Source of the DNA: Halorussus lipolyticus
GTDB lineage: Archaea; Halobacteriota; Halobacteria; Halobacteriales; Haladaptataceae
Assembly: GCF_029338375.1 (NCBI RefSeq)
Contig: NZ_CP119804.1
Span: 2,066,955-2,130,954 of the forward strand
DNA length: 64,000 nt
Direction: 5' to 3'
The notes beneath the pieces were generated by a model that made no database searches, was not told the DNA's origin, and saw only the letters and a list, made by a program, of their open reading frames with translations. Shown piece after piece: positions 56,600 through 64,000 of the stretch. Every line of letters starts with the position of its first letter. Positions within the stretch are counted from its first letter, which is position 1. Made by a program: the position numbers and the translations under genes.

Positions 56600-57427
56600 A
56601 TGAGTTCAGAACGACAAACGCGACAGTCACAACACGGAGGACAGTCTCAACAGGGCGGCCGACGACGACCACAGATGTTCCGCTCGGCGGTGGGGATTCC
56701 GGGCGAGACGCGCCAAGAAATCGTCGGGATGCTCAACCAGAGCCTCGCCGACACCACGGACCTGATGACCCAATGCAAGTTCGCCCACTGGAACGTCAAG
56801 GGGATGAACTTCTACCAACTCCACCTGCTGTTCGACGAGATAGCCGAGACGCTCGAAGACCACGCCGACATCATCGCCGAGCGCGCGACGGCACTCGGCG
56901 GCGAGGCCACCGGCACGGTCCGGTCCGCGGCGTCGAACACCCGGATTCCGGAGATGCCGTCGGACGTGACCACCGGCCCCGAGTACGTCGCGGCGCTGGT
57001 CGAGCGGGTCGGGATGCACGCCAACAACCTCCGGCGCGAAATCGAAATCGCGGTCGAACGCGACGACGAGGACACCGCCGACATGTACACCGAACTCTCG
57101 CGGGAGGTGGACAAACAGCTCTACTTCCTCGAAGCGCACCTGCAAGCGGTCAACCCGGACATGATTCCGGACCGTCCGGGCGCGTCGATGCAGGACGCTG
57201 GCGGTTCGCAAGGCACCAGTCCGTCGCAGGGCGGCCGGCCGTCCCAGTACCGCGAGGAGCGGGGGAGCGGACAATCCCGACAGATGCAGGGCGGCGGGCA
57301 GTCAGGCCAGATGCAGGGGAGCGGCCAGTCGCGCCAGACGCAGGGCGGACAGTCGGGCCGAGCGCAGAGACAGAGCCGGTCCCGACGGACCGACCAGCAG
57401 GGGTACGGCCGCGGATGGCGATACTGA
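56600..57427 (+). CDS. Dps-type ferritin with basic Gln/Gly/Ser-rich tails
   Basis: 275 aa. Residues 1-25 are a Gln/Gly/Ser/Arg tail (RQTRQSQHGGQSQQGGRRRP). The Dps core (about 30-190) has ferroxidase ligands His63 (FAHWNVKGMN), His75, Asp79 and Glu83. Residues about 205-275 are a long tail of GQSxQMQGx-type repeats ending RSRRTDQQGYGRGWRY. Haloarchaeal Dps proteins are normally about 180 aa and acidic; these tails are basic and could bind DNA. Mineralises iron and protects DNA in oxidative stress. Divergent from the 55831 gene. Confidence 0.9.
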   Translation: MSSERQTRQSQHGGQSQQGGRRRPQMFRSAVGIPGETRQEIVGMLNQSLADTTDLMTQCKFAHWNVKGMNFYQLHLLFDEIAETLEDHADIIAERATALGGEATGTVRSAASNTRIPEMPSDVTTGPEYVAALVERVGMHANNLRREIEIAVERDDEDTADMYTELSREVDKQLYFLEAHLQAVNPDMIPDRPGASMQDAGGSQGTSPSQGGRPSQYREERGSGQSRQMQGGGQSGQMQGSGQSRQTQGGQSGRAQRQSRSRRTDQQGYGRGWRY

Positions 57428-57753
57428 CGAGTCGGTCGTCGCACTGTGGAAGGCAATAATAATGATTCCTTAACAATTCCAGATATTTACGAAAGCCGCT
57501 CGTAGTTGTCTGCTATCGCTTCACGCTCGAACGACACATTGGCGGTTCGACGCCCGGCATCCGTTCGGCCACCGCCGAATCCCGTTCGACCGGTCGCTGA
57601 ACCCAATCCGACCGGCCGCTAAATCAACGACGGCGTAGCGGTCGCAGTCCGCATCGACCGGCGCTCGCCACGTCGAGTACCTATTTCTTTAGACTGGTAG
57701 TTTATTAATTTAAATTTCCTAACTAGAGGAGCCAGCATCGCTGGCTGATACCG
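57428..57753. promoter_or_regulatory. Regulatory region of the Cys-rich protein
   Basis: Carries two direct repeats of pattern TYCGACCGGYCGCTRAA (57585-57601 and 57607-57623, 22-bp step) and, 8 bp before the ATG, a perfect palindrome AGCCAGCATCGCTGGCT (57730-57746, 7-bp arms, 3-bp loop). An AT-rich TATA-like stretch (TTTATTAATTTAAATT, about 57703-57718) lies between. The palindrome could be an operator or an RNA hairpin near the ribosome entry region. Confidence 0.5.
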
Positions 57754-58431
57754 ATGACTCAGGACGAACGCGACCCCGACGACGCACCGAATCGAATCGA
57801 ACTGCTGTCCTCGATGGGCGACGACGAATCGGCACCCTCCACCCGGCGTCGGTTCGTGACCGGCGTGGCCGGCATCGCGGCCAGTCTCGGCTTCGCGGGC
57901 ACCGCGAGCGCCATCGACCCGACGGGCAAGTACGCCCTCCACGAGCGGAAACGGGCCTACCAGTCCCAGCGCGCCGTTTGCGCCGCGTTCGAGGACCACG
58001 CCCGAGACCTGTTCGACCGCCTCGCCGAGGAGGACCTCCTCGACGCCTCGCCCGCGGAACTGGTCGCCGAGGAGGGCGCGGACGTGTCGGCGTTCATGGT
58101 CGGCGGCGAACCGAGCGCCCACCTCCACGTCGAGACCGAGACCGACGAGGGCCGACTCACCATCAACGTCGAACCCGAGGCCGGGCGTCGGTACGCCCTC
58201 CTCCGGAACGACGACGGGTCGGCGACGGTCTTCGACCCCGACCGAGACGCCGAGACGAGCGGGTGTTACATGGTCGCAGGGTGTATCGGCGACGGGTGCG
58301 TCTGCACCGAGTACGAGGTCTGCTGTGACACCACGACCAACACCTGCTACACCGACGGGAGCATCGGCACCTGCTCGGGATGCGACTACTGCGTCAACAA
58401 CGACTGCGAGGACGTTTGCGGGTTCTACTGA
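57754..58431 (+). CDS. Tat-exported protein with a 12-cysteine C-terminal domain
   Basis: 225 aa. A Tat signal follows an acidic N-terminal extension (STRRRFVTGVAGIAASLGFA). The mature body is a helical segment (about 55-90), a short mixed region, and from about residue 170 a domain with twelve cysteines in 56 residues (GCYMVAGCIGDGCVCTEYEV, then CCDTTTNTC and so on, ending CGFY). Disulfide-rich extracellular domain inferred. In outline (Tat signal, spacer domain, C-terminal Cys-rich peptide) it recalls halocin C8 precursors, though I see no sequence match. No protease, export or immunity gene is nearby. Confidence 0.6.
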   Translation: MTQDERDPDDAPNRIELLSSMGDDESAPSTRRRFVTGVAGIAASLGFAGTASAIDPTGKYALHERKRAYQSQRAVCAAFEDHARDLFDRLAEEDLLDASPAELVAEEGADVSAFMVGGEPSAHLHVETETDEGRLTINVEPEAGRRYALLRNDDGSATVFDPDRDAETSGCYMVAGCIGDGCVCTEYEVCCDTTTNTCYTDGSIGTCSGCDYCVNNDCEDVCGFY

Positions 58432-58476
58432 GCCAGTAGTCGGCCGCGCTTCGCCCGCGGTTTCATTTTTTGGTCG

Positions 58477-59640
58477 TCAGGTCGCCAGCCCCAACACTCG
58501 CTCGGCCGCGGCGCGGACCTCCGGAACCGTCTCCTCGGGAGCGTAGACGCCGAGTCGCCACTGAGCGCGTCCGGCGGCCCGCAGGCCCTCGACCAGCGGC
58601 GACTCGTCGGCGAGGCGACGCACCTCGCCGTCAACCACCACGCGAGTCGAGGTTTCTGGCATACTCGGTTCGCCGGGGGTATCGACCAGCACCTCCTCGG
58701 GGGACACCCCGGCAACCTCGGCGACCTCTCGCTCGAAGGCCCGAACTTGGTCGTGGTCGGCGGTGACGACCGCCTCGGGCACCGCGTCGAATTTGGCCCA
58801 AACCGCCCGCTTGTAGAGGTCCCGGTGTTCGAGTCGCCGGGCGGCGTCCTCGGTGGCGGGGCAGTCGCGCAACGCTCCCAGCAGGCGGGCGTCGGTCATC
58901 CGGGCGAATTGGCCGGCGTCCAAGTCGGTCGAATCGAGCAGACGCTCGCTTGCCCGTTCGAGCATCTCGCCGGCGATGCGCGAGACGTGGTGGCGGTAGA
59001 CCGTCGCGTTCATCAGCGTCCGGGCGACCAGCGTCCCCTCGGCGGTCTGGACGTTGCCCTCCGAGAGGACCAACTCGTCTCCGCGGAACTGGAGCGCCGC
59101 CAGCAGGCGCGAGTGGTCGATGGTGCCGTAGGGAACCCCGGTGTGGTGGGCGTCCCGGACGAGGTAGTCCATCCGGTCCACGTCGAGTTCGCCCGCGACG
59201 AGTTGGCCGAGTCTGCCCCGGCCCTCGACCAGTTCGGCGACCTCCTCGGGGTCGAGGCCGTGAGATTCCAGCACGTCGGCGAGTCGGCCAGACGAGAGGA
59301 GGTCGCCCACTTCGTCGTGGTGCTTGCCGAGGCGGCGCTCGATGATGCCCTCGGTCTGGTGACCGTAGGGACCGTGGCCAACGTCGTGGAGGAGCGCGGC
59401 AGACCGGACCGCCTTCGCCCGGTCCTCGCCGACCCCGAGGAGCGAGCAGGCTTCGCGAGCGAGGTAGTAGACTCCGAGGCTATGCTCGAACCGGGTGTGA
59501 TTCGCGGAGGGGTAGACCAACCGGACCGTGCTGAGTTGCTTGATGTGGCGCAGACGCTGGAACGCGGGCGTTTCGAGCAGGTCGGAGGCAAGCGGACAAA
59601 TCGGGATGTGGTCGTGAACGCTGTCCTTGATGGCCTTCAT
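58477..59640 (-). CDS. HD-domain phosphohydrolase (dNTPase-like)
   Basis: 387 aa. The HD signature HDVGHGPYGH follows FQRLRHIKQLSTVRLVYPSA, the usual start of dGTPase-like HD proteins (HTRFEHSLGVYYLAREA). Metal ligands His, His-Asp and the later Asp (VDRMDYLVRDA) are in place. Likely hydrolyses dNTPs or nucleotides; substrate not provable. ATG 59640. Monocistronic, convergent with the Cys-rich protein gene. Confidence 0.88.
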   Translation of the reverse strand: MKAIKDSVHDHIPICPLASDLLETPAFQRLRHIKQLSTVRLVYPSANHTRFEHSLGVYYLAREACSLLGVGEDRAKAVRSAALLHDVGHGPYGHQTEGIIERRLGKHHDEVGDLLSSGRLADVLESHGLDPEEVAELVEGRGRLGQLVAGELDVDRMDYLVRDAHHTGVPYGTIDHSRLLAALQFRGDELVLSEGNVQTAEGTLVARTLMNATVYRHHVSRIAGEMLERASERLLDSTDLDAGQFARMTDARLLGALRDCPATEDAARRLEHRDLYKRAVWAKFDAVPEAVVTADHDQVRAFEREVAEVAGVSPEEVLVDTPGEPSMPETSTRVVVDGEVRRLADESPLVEGLRAAGRAQWRLGVYAPEETVPEVRAAAERVLGLAT

Positions 59641-59749
59641 GGCTTCCGGGTTGCGCCACGGCCGACAAAAAGAGTCCGTCTCCCGTCGCCCCGGAGTCGT
59701 GTGGCAGTCCCGGAGCAGTGCCGGGAGTCCCGGAGCAGTCTCGGCGCGG

Positions 59750-61012
59750 TCAGTCGTCGTCGCCGTCGCCTCGCTTCAGCATGTAGCCGACCGCCCCGGC
59801 GAGGCCGCCGAGGGCGCTGAGACCGCCGAAACCCGGCGCTTGGGCTTGGCTCACGATGTCGTCGGTATCGACGCCGCCCTCGGCCGACGCCTGCCCGGCG
59901 ACCGAAATCTGTCCCTCGCTCTCGTTCCCGCCGGCGGTGGTCTGGTTCGCCCCGTCGGCCATCGTGGTCGCGCGGTCGGTCGTCCCATCGACCTCCCGAA
60001 TCGACCCCACCAGCACGCCGTCGGGATGGTCCGTCGTCCGAATCACGACGCGGGCGTTGTCGTTGCGAATCGCCTCGGTGAGTCGCAGGAGGGGTTCGCC
60101 CTCGAACGGTCCCACGAGGTCCTCGGCGCGCATGATTTCGTCCACCAGCGTCCCGTTGGTCTCGTCAACCGGGGTTCTGGGCCGGAACAGGTTCGCCACG
60201 ACCGGATTCGTTCGCTCGGTGAGAACGATGTCGATGCCCGTCACGTTCTCGACGTTCTCGACGTGGGTCGAGTACATTAGCTTCGCCACCACGCCGTTCG
60301 GCGGATGCAGGGTGAACCACGTCATCCCGGTGGCCTCGGTCCGGACGCCCTGCGGCGGTTCCATCGCGGCGAAGAACTTCACCGGTTGCTCGCCGTACTG
60401 GTCGGCCAGCGGATTCGTCGTCTCCTCCACCTCGGCCTCGGTCGGATTCGGAACCGTCGTGGTGGTCTGGTTGGCCGGGGTTGTCGTCTGATTTGCCGCC
60501 GTGGTCTGGCCCGGCGTCGTCGTCTGATTCACCGCGGTCTGGGTCGCGGTGGTCGTCTGCTGTCCGCCATCCCCACCGCCGATAACGATGTCGCCCACCA
60601 TCGAAGTCGGGTGAACTTGGCAGATGTAACTCGTCATCTCCTCGGTGGCGGTGAACTGCAACGTCTGGGTCCCGCCCTGCCCGGAGATGATTTCGGTCTG
60701 TTCCACCACGTCGCCGTTCTCCGCGAGGATGGCGACGTTGTGGGGCGCACCATCGACGTTGACCCACGTAATCGCGTACTCGGTGCCCGCTTGCAGGTTC
60801 AGCGTCGGGTTGACCGTATCGGCGATGGACGCGGGTTCTCTGCCCTGCCACCCCGAGATTCGACCGCCGAAACGATACTCGGTCGCAGGCGCGCCGTCTT
60901 GGCGTCCGACCCCGGCCGCACCGATTCCGCCGACGCCGACGAGGAGGCCCGTCGTTCCCGCCGCCGTGAGGAATCCGCGCCGTGTCGTTCGGTCGTGTCT
61001 GTCGTTTTTCAT
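59750..61012 (-). CDS. Cupredoxin-CHRD surface protein with PGF-CTERM-like anchor
   Basis: 420 aa. Tat signal (TTRRGFLTAAGTTGLLVGVG), then a type I copper domain with ligands His91 (APHNVAIL), Cys131, His134 and Met138 (YICQVHPTSM). A Thr/Gln/Asn linker (NQTTTPGQTTAANQTTT) leads to a CHRD-like domain (about 205-340, MTWFTLHPPNGVVAKLMYST). The end (APGFGGLSALGGLAGAVGYM, then LKRGDGDDD) is a PGF-CTERM-type signal for archaeosortase-linked lipid anchoring. Last gene of the quinoprotein operon, separated by 3 bp. It is likely the electron acceptor for the quinoprotein. Confidence 0.82.
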   Translation of the reverse strand: MKNDRHDRTTRRGFLTAAGTTGLLVGVGGIGAAGVGRQDGAPATEYRFGGRISGWQGREPASIADTVNPTLNLQAGTEYAITWVNVDGAPHNVAILAENGDVVEQTEIISGQGGTQTLQFTATEEMTSYICQVHPTSMVGDIVIGGGDGGQQTTTATQTAVNQTTTPGQTTAANQTTTPANQTTTTVPNPTEAEVEETTNPLADQYGEQPVKFFAAMEPPQGVRTEATGMTWFTLHPPNGVVAKLMYSTHVENVENVTGIDIVLTERTNPVVANLFRPRTPVDETNGTLVDEIMRAEDLVGPFEGEPLLRLTEAIRNDNARVVIRTTDHPDGVLVGSIREVDGTTDRATTMADGANQTTAGGNESEGQISVAGQASAEGGVDTDDIVSQAQAPGFGGLSALGGLAGAVGYMLKRGDGDDD

Positions 61013-61015
61013 GGG

Positions 61016-62713
61016 TCACTCCTCCAGAGAGTAGACGGTAATCATGTTCTCCTCCGCGTCGGCACCGCCCTGAATGTAGACGTACTGCTTGCCCATCTCG
61101 GGGTCGTACCAACTCACCGGGTTGCCTTCGATGCCCATCGAGAACTGGTCGGTCCAGAGCCTGTCGCCGGTCTCCGAATCGTAGGCGATGAACAGGCCGC
61201 CGTCGGTCCCCGCGAAGGTGATGCCGGTCGAAGTGGTCAGCGTGCCGCCCCACGGGTTGCTCGCCAGCCAGTCCTGCCACTTGATTTCGCCGGACACCGG
61301 GTCCACCGCGGTGATGTTGCCCGGCGGTTGGTTCCACCCCTCGATGCTCTCGCGCTGGCCGGGACTCGCGCTGATGTAGGTCATGCCGGTGTACTGCTCG
61401 CCGATTTCGTACTCCTCGTACTCCCACGTCAGCTTCATCGGGAGGTTGGTCGTCTTCAGGACCAGCGTGTTCCGGTCGGAGTCGTAGGCCGATGGTTGCG
61501 GGTTGGTCCCGCCGATGAGATTGGGCAGAATCCACGGCGTCTCCTGTAACTCCTGTTCGGGCATCGTCCACGTGTTGAGGTGTTCGCCGAGTTCGTCGCT
61601 CCGCTCGACTAGTTCGCCGGTTTCGAGGTCCACCGTGTAGAGCCACGCGGTCTTGCCCGGCCACGTGGCCAGCTTTCGGGTCTCGCCGTCCACTTCGGCC
61701 TCGAAGATGGTGGCCGGACTCGGCGAGTCGTAGTCCCACCAGTCGTGGGGCGACTCCTGAAAGCCCCACTCGACCTCGCCGGTCTCGGAGTTCAGCGCGA
61801 CCTTGCCGGCGGTGTGTGGGTTCCAGCCCGGCCGAACCGTGCCGAACCACGGGCCGGGGTTCCCGGTCGGCAGGACCGCGGTGCCGCTCTCGGGGTCGAG
61901 GGCCGGCGTCTGCCAGACGGTCGAACCGCCGTGCTTCCACGCATCGCCGACCCACTCGTCGGGCGGGGTCATCCCCCGATGCCACACCTGCTCGCCGTCG
62001 GTATCGACGGCCTCGGCCCACCCCTGTACGCCGTACTCGCCGCCGAAGCTTCCCATCATCAGTTTGCCGTCGTGGACGACCAACGGGTAGTTCGAGGCCA
62101 CGCCTCGCCACCGGGGCCACGCTTGCAGTTCGTCGTGCATCGCCATCTGCTCGTCGCCCTCGGCGATTTCGTTGCGGTACTCGTAGGCCCCGTTGTAGTA
62201 CCACTTCTCGCTGGCGTCGTACCGGTCGAGCGCGAGGATGCCGTGGTCGAGCGTCACCTTGTAGAGGGTGTCGCCGAGGACCGCGACTCCTCGGTTCGCC
62301 GGGGGCGTCTCCCACCGAACCGGTGCCTTCGGGTGGTACATGTGATACCACAGAATCTCGCCGGTCCGGGCGTTGATGGCCCGGTTCTGTTCGGGACCGT
62401 TGACCTGATAGATGATGGGCGGGTCGCCCGGCACGACCAGCGGCGAGCCTTGGAAGCCCGCGGCGTCGTTGGCGTTCGGAAGTCCGTCGAGCGTCCACTC
62501 GCGGGTCAGGTCCGAGACGTTCTCCGGCGTAATCACGTCGGCCGTGGTGTGGTGGTGTCGCCGGTAGTTGTTGCCGTACAGCAACCACCCCTCAGGGTTC
62601 TCACCGCTTTCGAGGAGGTCCTGCTGTGTCACATCACGCTCCGGAATGACGCCGGTGTCGCCGGGGTGCTGAATCGTGGACGTTCCCGGTTTGGGAACTC
62701 TGTCGTCCGCCAT
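61016..62713 (-). CDS. PQQ-type quinoprotein dehydrogenase (beta-propeller)
   Basis: 565 aa, beta-propeller repeats with W-motifs such as AINARTGEILWYHMYHP and AVDPVSGEIKWQDWL. The PQQ alcohol-dehydrogenase hallmark SPHDWWDYDSPSP (catalytic Asp) is visible. No signal peptide at all: the protein begins MADDRVPKPG. Oxidises an alcohol or sugar and passes electrons outward; cofactor inferred from the family. It sits between a Tat-signal gene and the cupredoxin gene, 2-3 bp from each, so co-export with the Tat-signal partner is plausible. Confidence 0.82.
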   Translation of the reverse strand: MADDRVPKPGTSTIQHPGDTGVIPERDVTQQDLLESGENPEGWLLYGNNYRRHHHTTADVITPENVSDLTREWTLDGLPNANDAAGFQGSPLVVPGDPPIIYQVNGPEQNRAINARTGEILWYHMYHPKAPVRWETPPANRGVAVLGDTLYKVTLDHGILALDRYDASEKWYYNGAYEYRNEIAEGDEQMAMHDELQAWPRWRGVASNYPLVVHDGKLMMGSFGGEYGVQGWAEAVDTDGEQVWHRGMTPPDEWVGDAWKHGGSTVWQTPALDPESGTAVLPTGNPGPWFGTVRPGWNPHTAGKVALNSETGEVEWGFQESPHDWWDYDSPSPATIFEAEVDGETRKLATWPGKTAWLYTVDLETGELVERSDELGEHLNTWTMPEQELQETPWILPNLIGGTNPQPSAYDSDRNTLVLKTTNLPMKLTWEYEEYEIGEQYTGMTYISASPGQRESIEGWNQPPGNITAVDPVSGEIKWQDWLASNPWGGTLTTSTGITFAGTDGGLFIAYDSETGDRLWTDQFSMGIEGNPVSWYDPEMGKQYVYIQGGADAEENMITVYSLEE

Positions 62714-62715
62714 CG

Positions 62716-63651
62716 TCAGTCACCCCCCGTCCGCGGTGCCCGCATCTCGTCGGTGATTCGAACGAGGTCGTACTGGAGGTCTGTCTGGCTCGCTATCAGC
62801 ATCGCGGTGCTTCCCGAGACCAGCGCGGTTAGCTCCTCGTCGGCGATGTCGCCGGTGGCGAGGCGACTCGCGGCGTCGCTCAGAAGGTAGAACCCGCCGA
62901 GCATCGCCCGAACGTCGGCGATGCCGTCGTCTAACATCTGGTCGGTTATCAACACCTGCTTCTGTCGGAGGTGCTTGTCCAGACCGTCTATCCAGAGGAG
63001 CGCCCCCGCGGCGGCCCGCCGGTGAAGCGGCGGGACGTACTCGGGTTCGACCTCGAACTCGTCGCCGCCCTCTACGTCCTCGTAGCCCCACGTCGGTTGC
63101 CACATGGCGAGGTGGTCGGACTGGCGAACGACGTTGGCCACCGCCTCGGTCTGCTCGCGGGCGTCGAAACCGACCTCCGAGAGCGCGGTTTCGAGCGCCT
63201 CGGCCCGAACGAGGTGGCGCGCCATCGCTTCGATGTGCGAGGACCCGAACCGCGGGAGGTTGGCCTCAGTGCTTGCGTAGAAACCGACCTCCGCGAGGTG
63301 GTCGTCGATGGCCCACGCCGCGCCCGTCAGTTCGGCGTATAGCTCCTCGCCGCGCTCGGGGATGCCCGCTGTCCGGACCTCGGGCAGTCGGTCGATTGCG
63401 TCAGCGACGCCCGCCATCTCCGCGCCGACGAGTTCGGCGTTCAGTTCTCCCGTGAGACCGTTTCGGATGGCCTCGCCCCGCCGGGCGAATTCCCCGGTCG
63501 ATTCGACGGTGACGGCCTCTCGAAGGTCACTCAGCGTCACGTCTTCGAGCGCCGCCCCGCCGGTCGCCGCCGCCCCGGTAACGCCGAGGACCTTCAGGAA
63601 GTCGCGGCGCTCGTCGTCTGAGAGCCGAGAGTTCGTATGTTCTGTTGTCAT
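62716..63651 (-). CDS. Tat-signal helical protein, partner of the quinoprotein
   Basis: 311 aa. Tat-type N-terminus (DDERRDFLKVLGVTGAAATG), then an all-helical body with conserved-looking segments SHIEAMARHLVRAEALETAL and HRRAAAGALLWIDGLDKHLR. No cofactor motif seen. First gene of the three-gene operon. In related quinoprotein operons a Tat-signal partner serves as the export escort; this is inferred here, as is any role in electron transfer. Confidence 0.6.
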   Translation of the reverse strand: MTTEHTNSRLSDDERRDFLKVLGVTGAAATGGAALEDVTLSDLREAVTVESTGEFARRGEAIRNGLTGELNAELVGAEMAGVADAIDRLPEVRTAGIPERGEELYAELTGAAWAIDDHLAEVGFYASTEANLPRFGSSHIEAMARHLVRAEALETALSEVGFDAREQTEAVANVVRQSDHLAMWQPTWGYEDVEGGDEFEVEPEYVPPLHRRAAAGALLWIDGLDKHLRQKQVLITDQMLDDGIADVRAMLGGFYLLSDAASRLATGDIADEELTALVSGSTAMLIASQTDLQYDLVRITDEMRAPRTGGD

Positions 63652-64000
63652 TGCTGTGTCCGGTTCGCCAACGCGATGGGTGAACCGTGTGAACGTTCAT
63701 CAATCAGTCAAATAGGTCCCCGTAGTCGTTTTCCAATCAATGACACGTTCACATCTTGCGTAGGACAGTTTACCAAACACGTGGGACGGCGAAAGAATTT
63801 CTCCCGCATTCGCCGGAGAATACCTTCGGGTATCCGACTATTACTCCGAGGAGACCACGCGGGCGCGGCATCAAGTTTCGGAAATCGGAGTCGAATCCGG
63901 CCGGTCGAAAAGCGACAGCGCGGGACGGACGCCAGCGTAATCTATCGCTTCTATCATCCCCTAGCGACCAATAGCGCGACGAGATACCGCGAGCGAACGT
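63652..64000. other. Intergenic right end of the window
   Basis: 349 bases upstream of the quinoprotein operon. It holds that operon's promoter region near 63655-63720. No gene is supported; a 72-codon frame (63756-63974) is Arg/Pro-rich and not acidic. The last bases (ACCGCGAGCGAACG) repeat a motif at 51960-51974. Confidence 0.4.

Noticed and set aside
60165-62588. 807-codon minus-strand frame
   Set aside because: Out-of-frame reading through the quinoprotein and cupredoxin genes; Arg-rich with no domain.

Overview
The window is a piece of a halophilic archaeal (class Halobacteria) chromosome. Nearly all proteins are strongly acidic, the DNA is GC-rich, and many transcripts look leaderless, with a TATA-like box about 25-35 bp before the start codon. 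Typical haloarchaeal families recur: PRC-barrel, DUF5806, DUF7342-type and HVO_A0114-type HTH proteins, Tat-exported lipoproteins and a PGF-CTERM-like surface anchor. I cannot fix the genus.

Layout. 1-6.1 kb: the N-terminus of a secreted beta-helix protein, a methionine operon (metY-metX) with a palindrome in its promoter, a small membrane protein, an S66 LD-carboxypeptidase and an MFS transporter. 6.2-9.1 kb: an AT-richer accessory island with a two-copy CRISPR-like repeat remnant, a membrane-anchored archaellin-like protein, a Tat-exported cysteine protease, a gene-poor scar and a paralogue of the small membrane protein. 9.2-19 kb: an aminotransferase, a PRC-barrel protein, a V4R-like sensor overlapping a globin-coupled (HemAT-like) transducer, a TraB-like protein, NAD-dependent DNA ligase, a TumE-like toxin/HTH pair and an ABC-2 exporter. 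19-22 kb: small proteins and uvrC.

22.1-26.7 kb is the most interesting region: an apparently complete thiazole/oxazole-modified peptide (TOMM/LAP, a RiPP class) cluster. It holds a CPBP (SagE-like) protease, a SagB-type dehydrogenase, a ThiF/SagC-like leader-binding protein with four zinc-type cysteines, and a YcaO cyclodehydratase ending in the diagnostic PxPxP motif. Two short genes (42 and 44 aa) flank the block. They share a leader and a promoter element but differ in Cys/Ser-containing tails, as expected for two substrates of one synthetase.

26.8-43 kb: a membrane protein, an SPFH protein, UspA with a TauE/SafE permease, uvrB, a STAS-like protein, a zinc-finger microprotein, a ferritin-like protein, a histidine kinase, an acetoacetate-decarboxylase-fold protein, a short-chain dehydrogenase, two divergent rhodaneses and an 1107-aa beta-helix surface protein. 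43-53 kb: an AI-2E permease, a thiamine ABC importer (thiBPQ), an XPD-like helicase, an acidic 44-aa protein, stress proteins and an acetyltransferase. 53-58.5 kb: DUF5806, a second TumE/HTH pair with two 18-bp palindromic operators around its TATA box, a membrane protein, a 31-bp tandem repeat, Dps with basic Gln/Gly/Ser tails, and a Tat-exported protein with a 12-cysteine tail that resembles halocin-type precursors in outline. 58.5-63.7 kb: an HD phosphohydrolase and a three-gene operon encoding a Tat protein, a PQQ-type quinoprotein and a cupredoxin-CHRD surface protein, probably an extracytoplasmic oxidation chain.

All assignments come from reading translated sequence and motifs; no database search was run.
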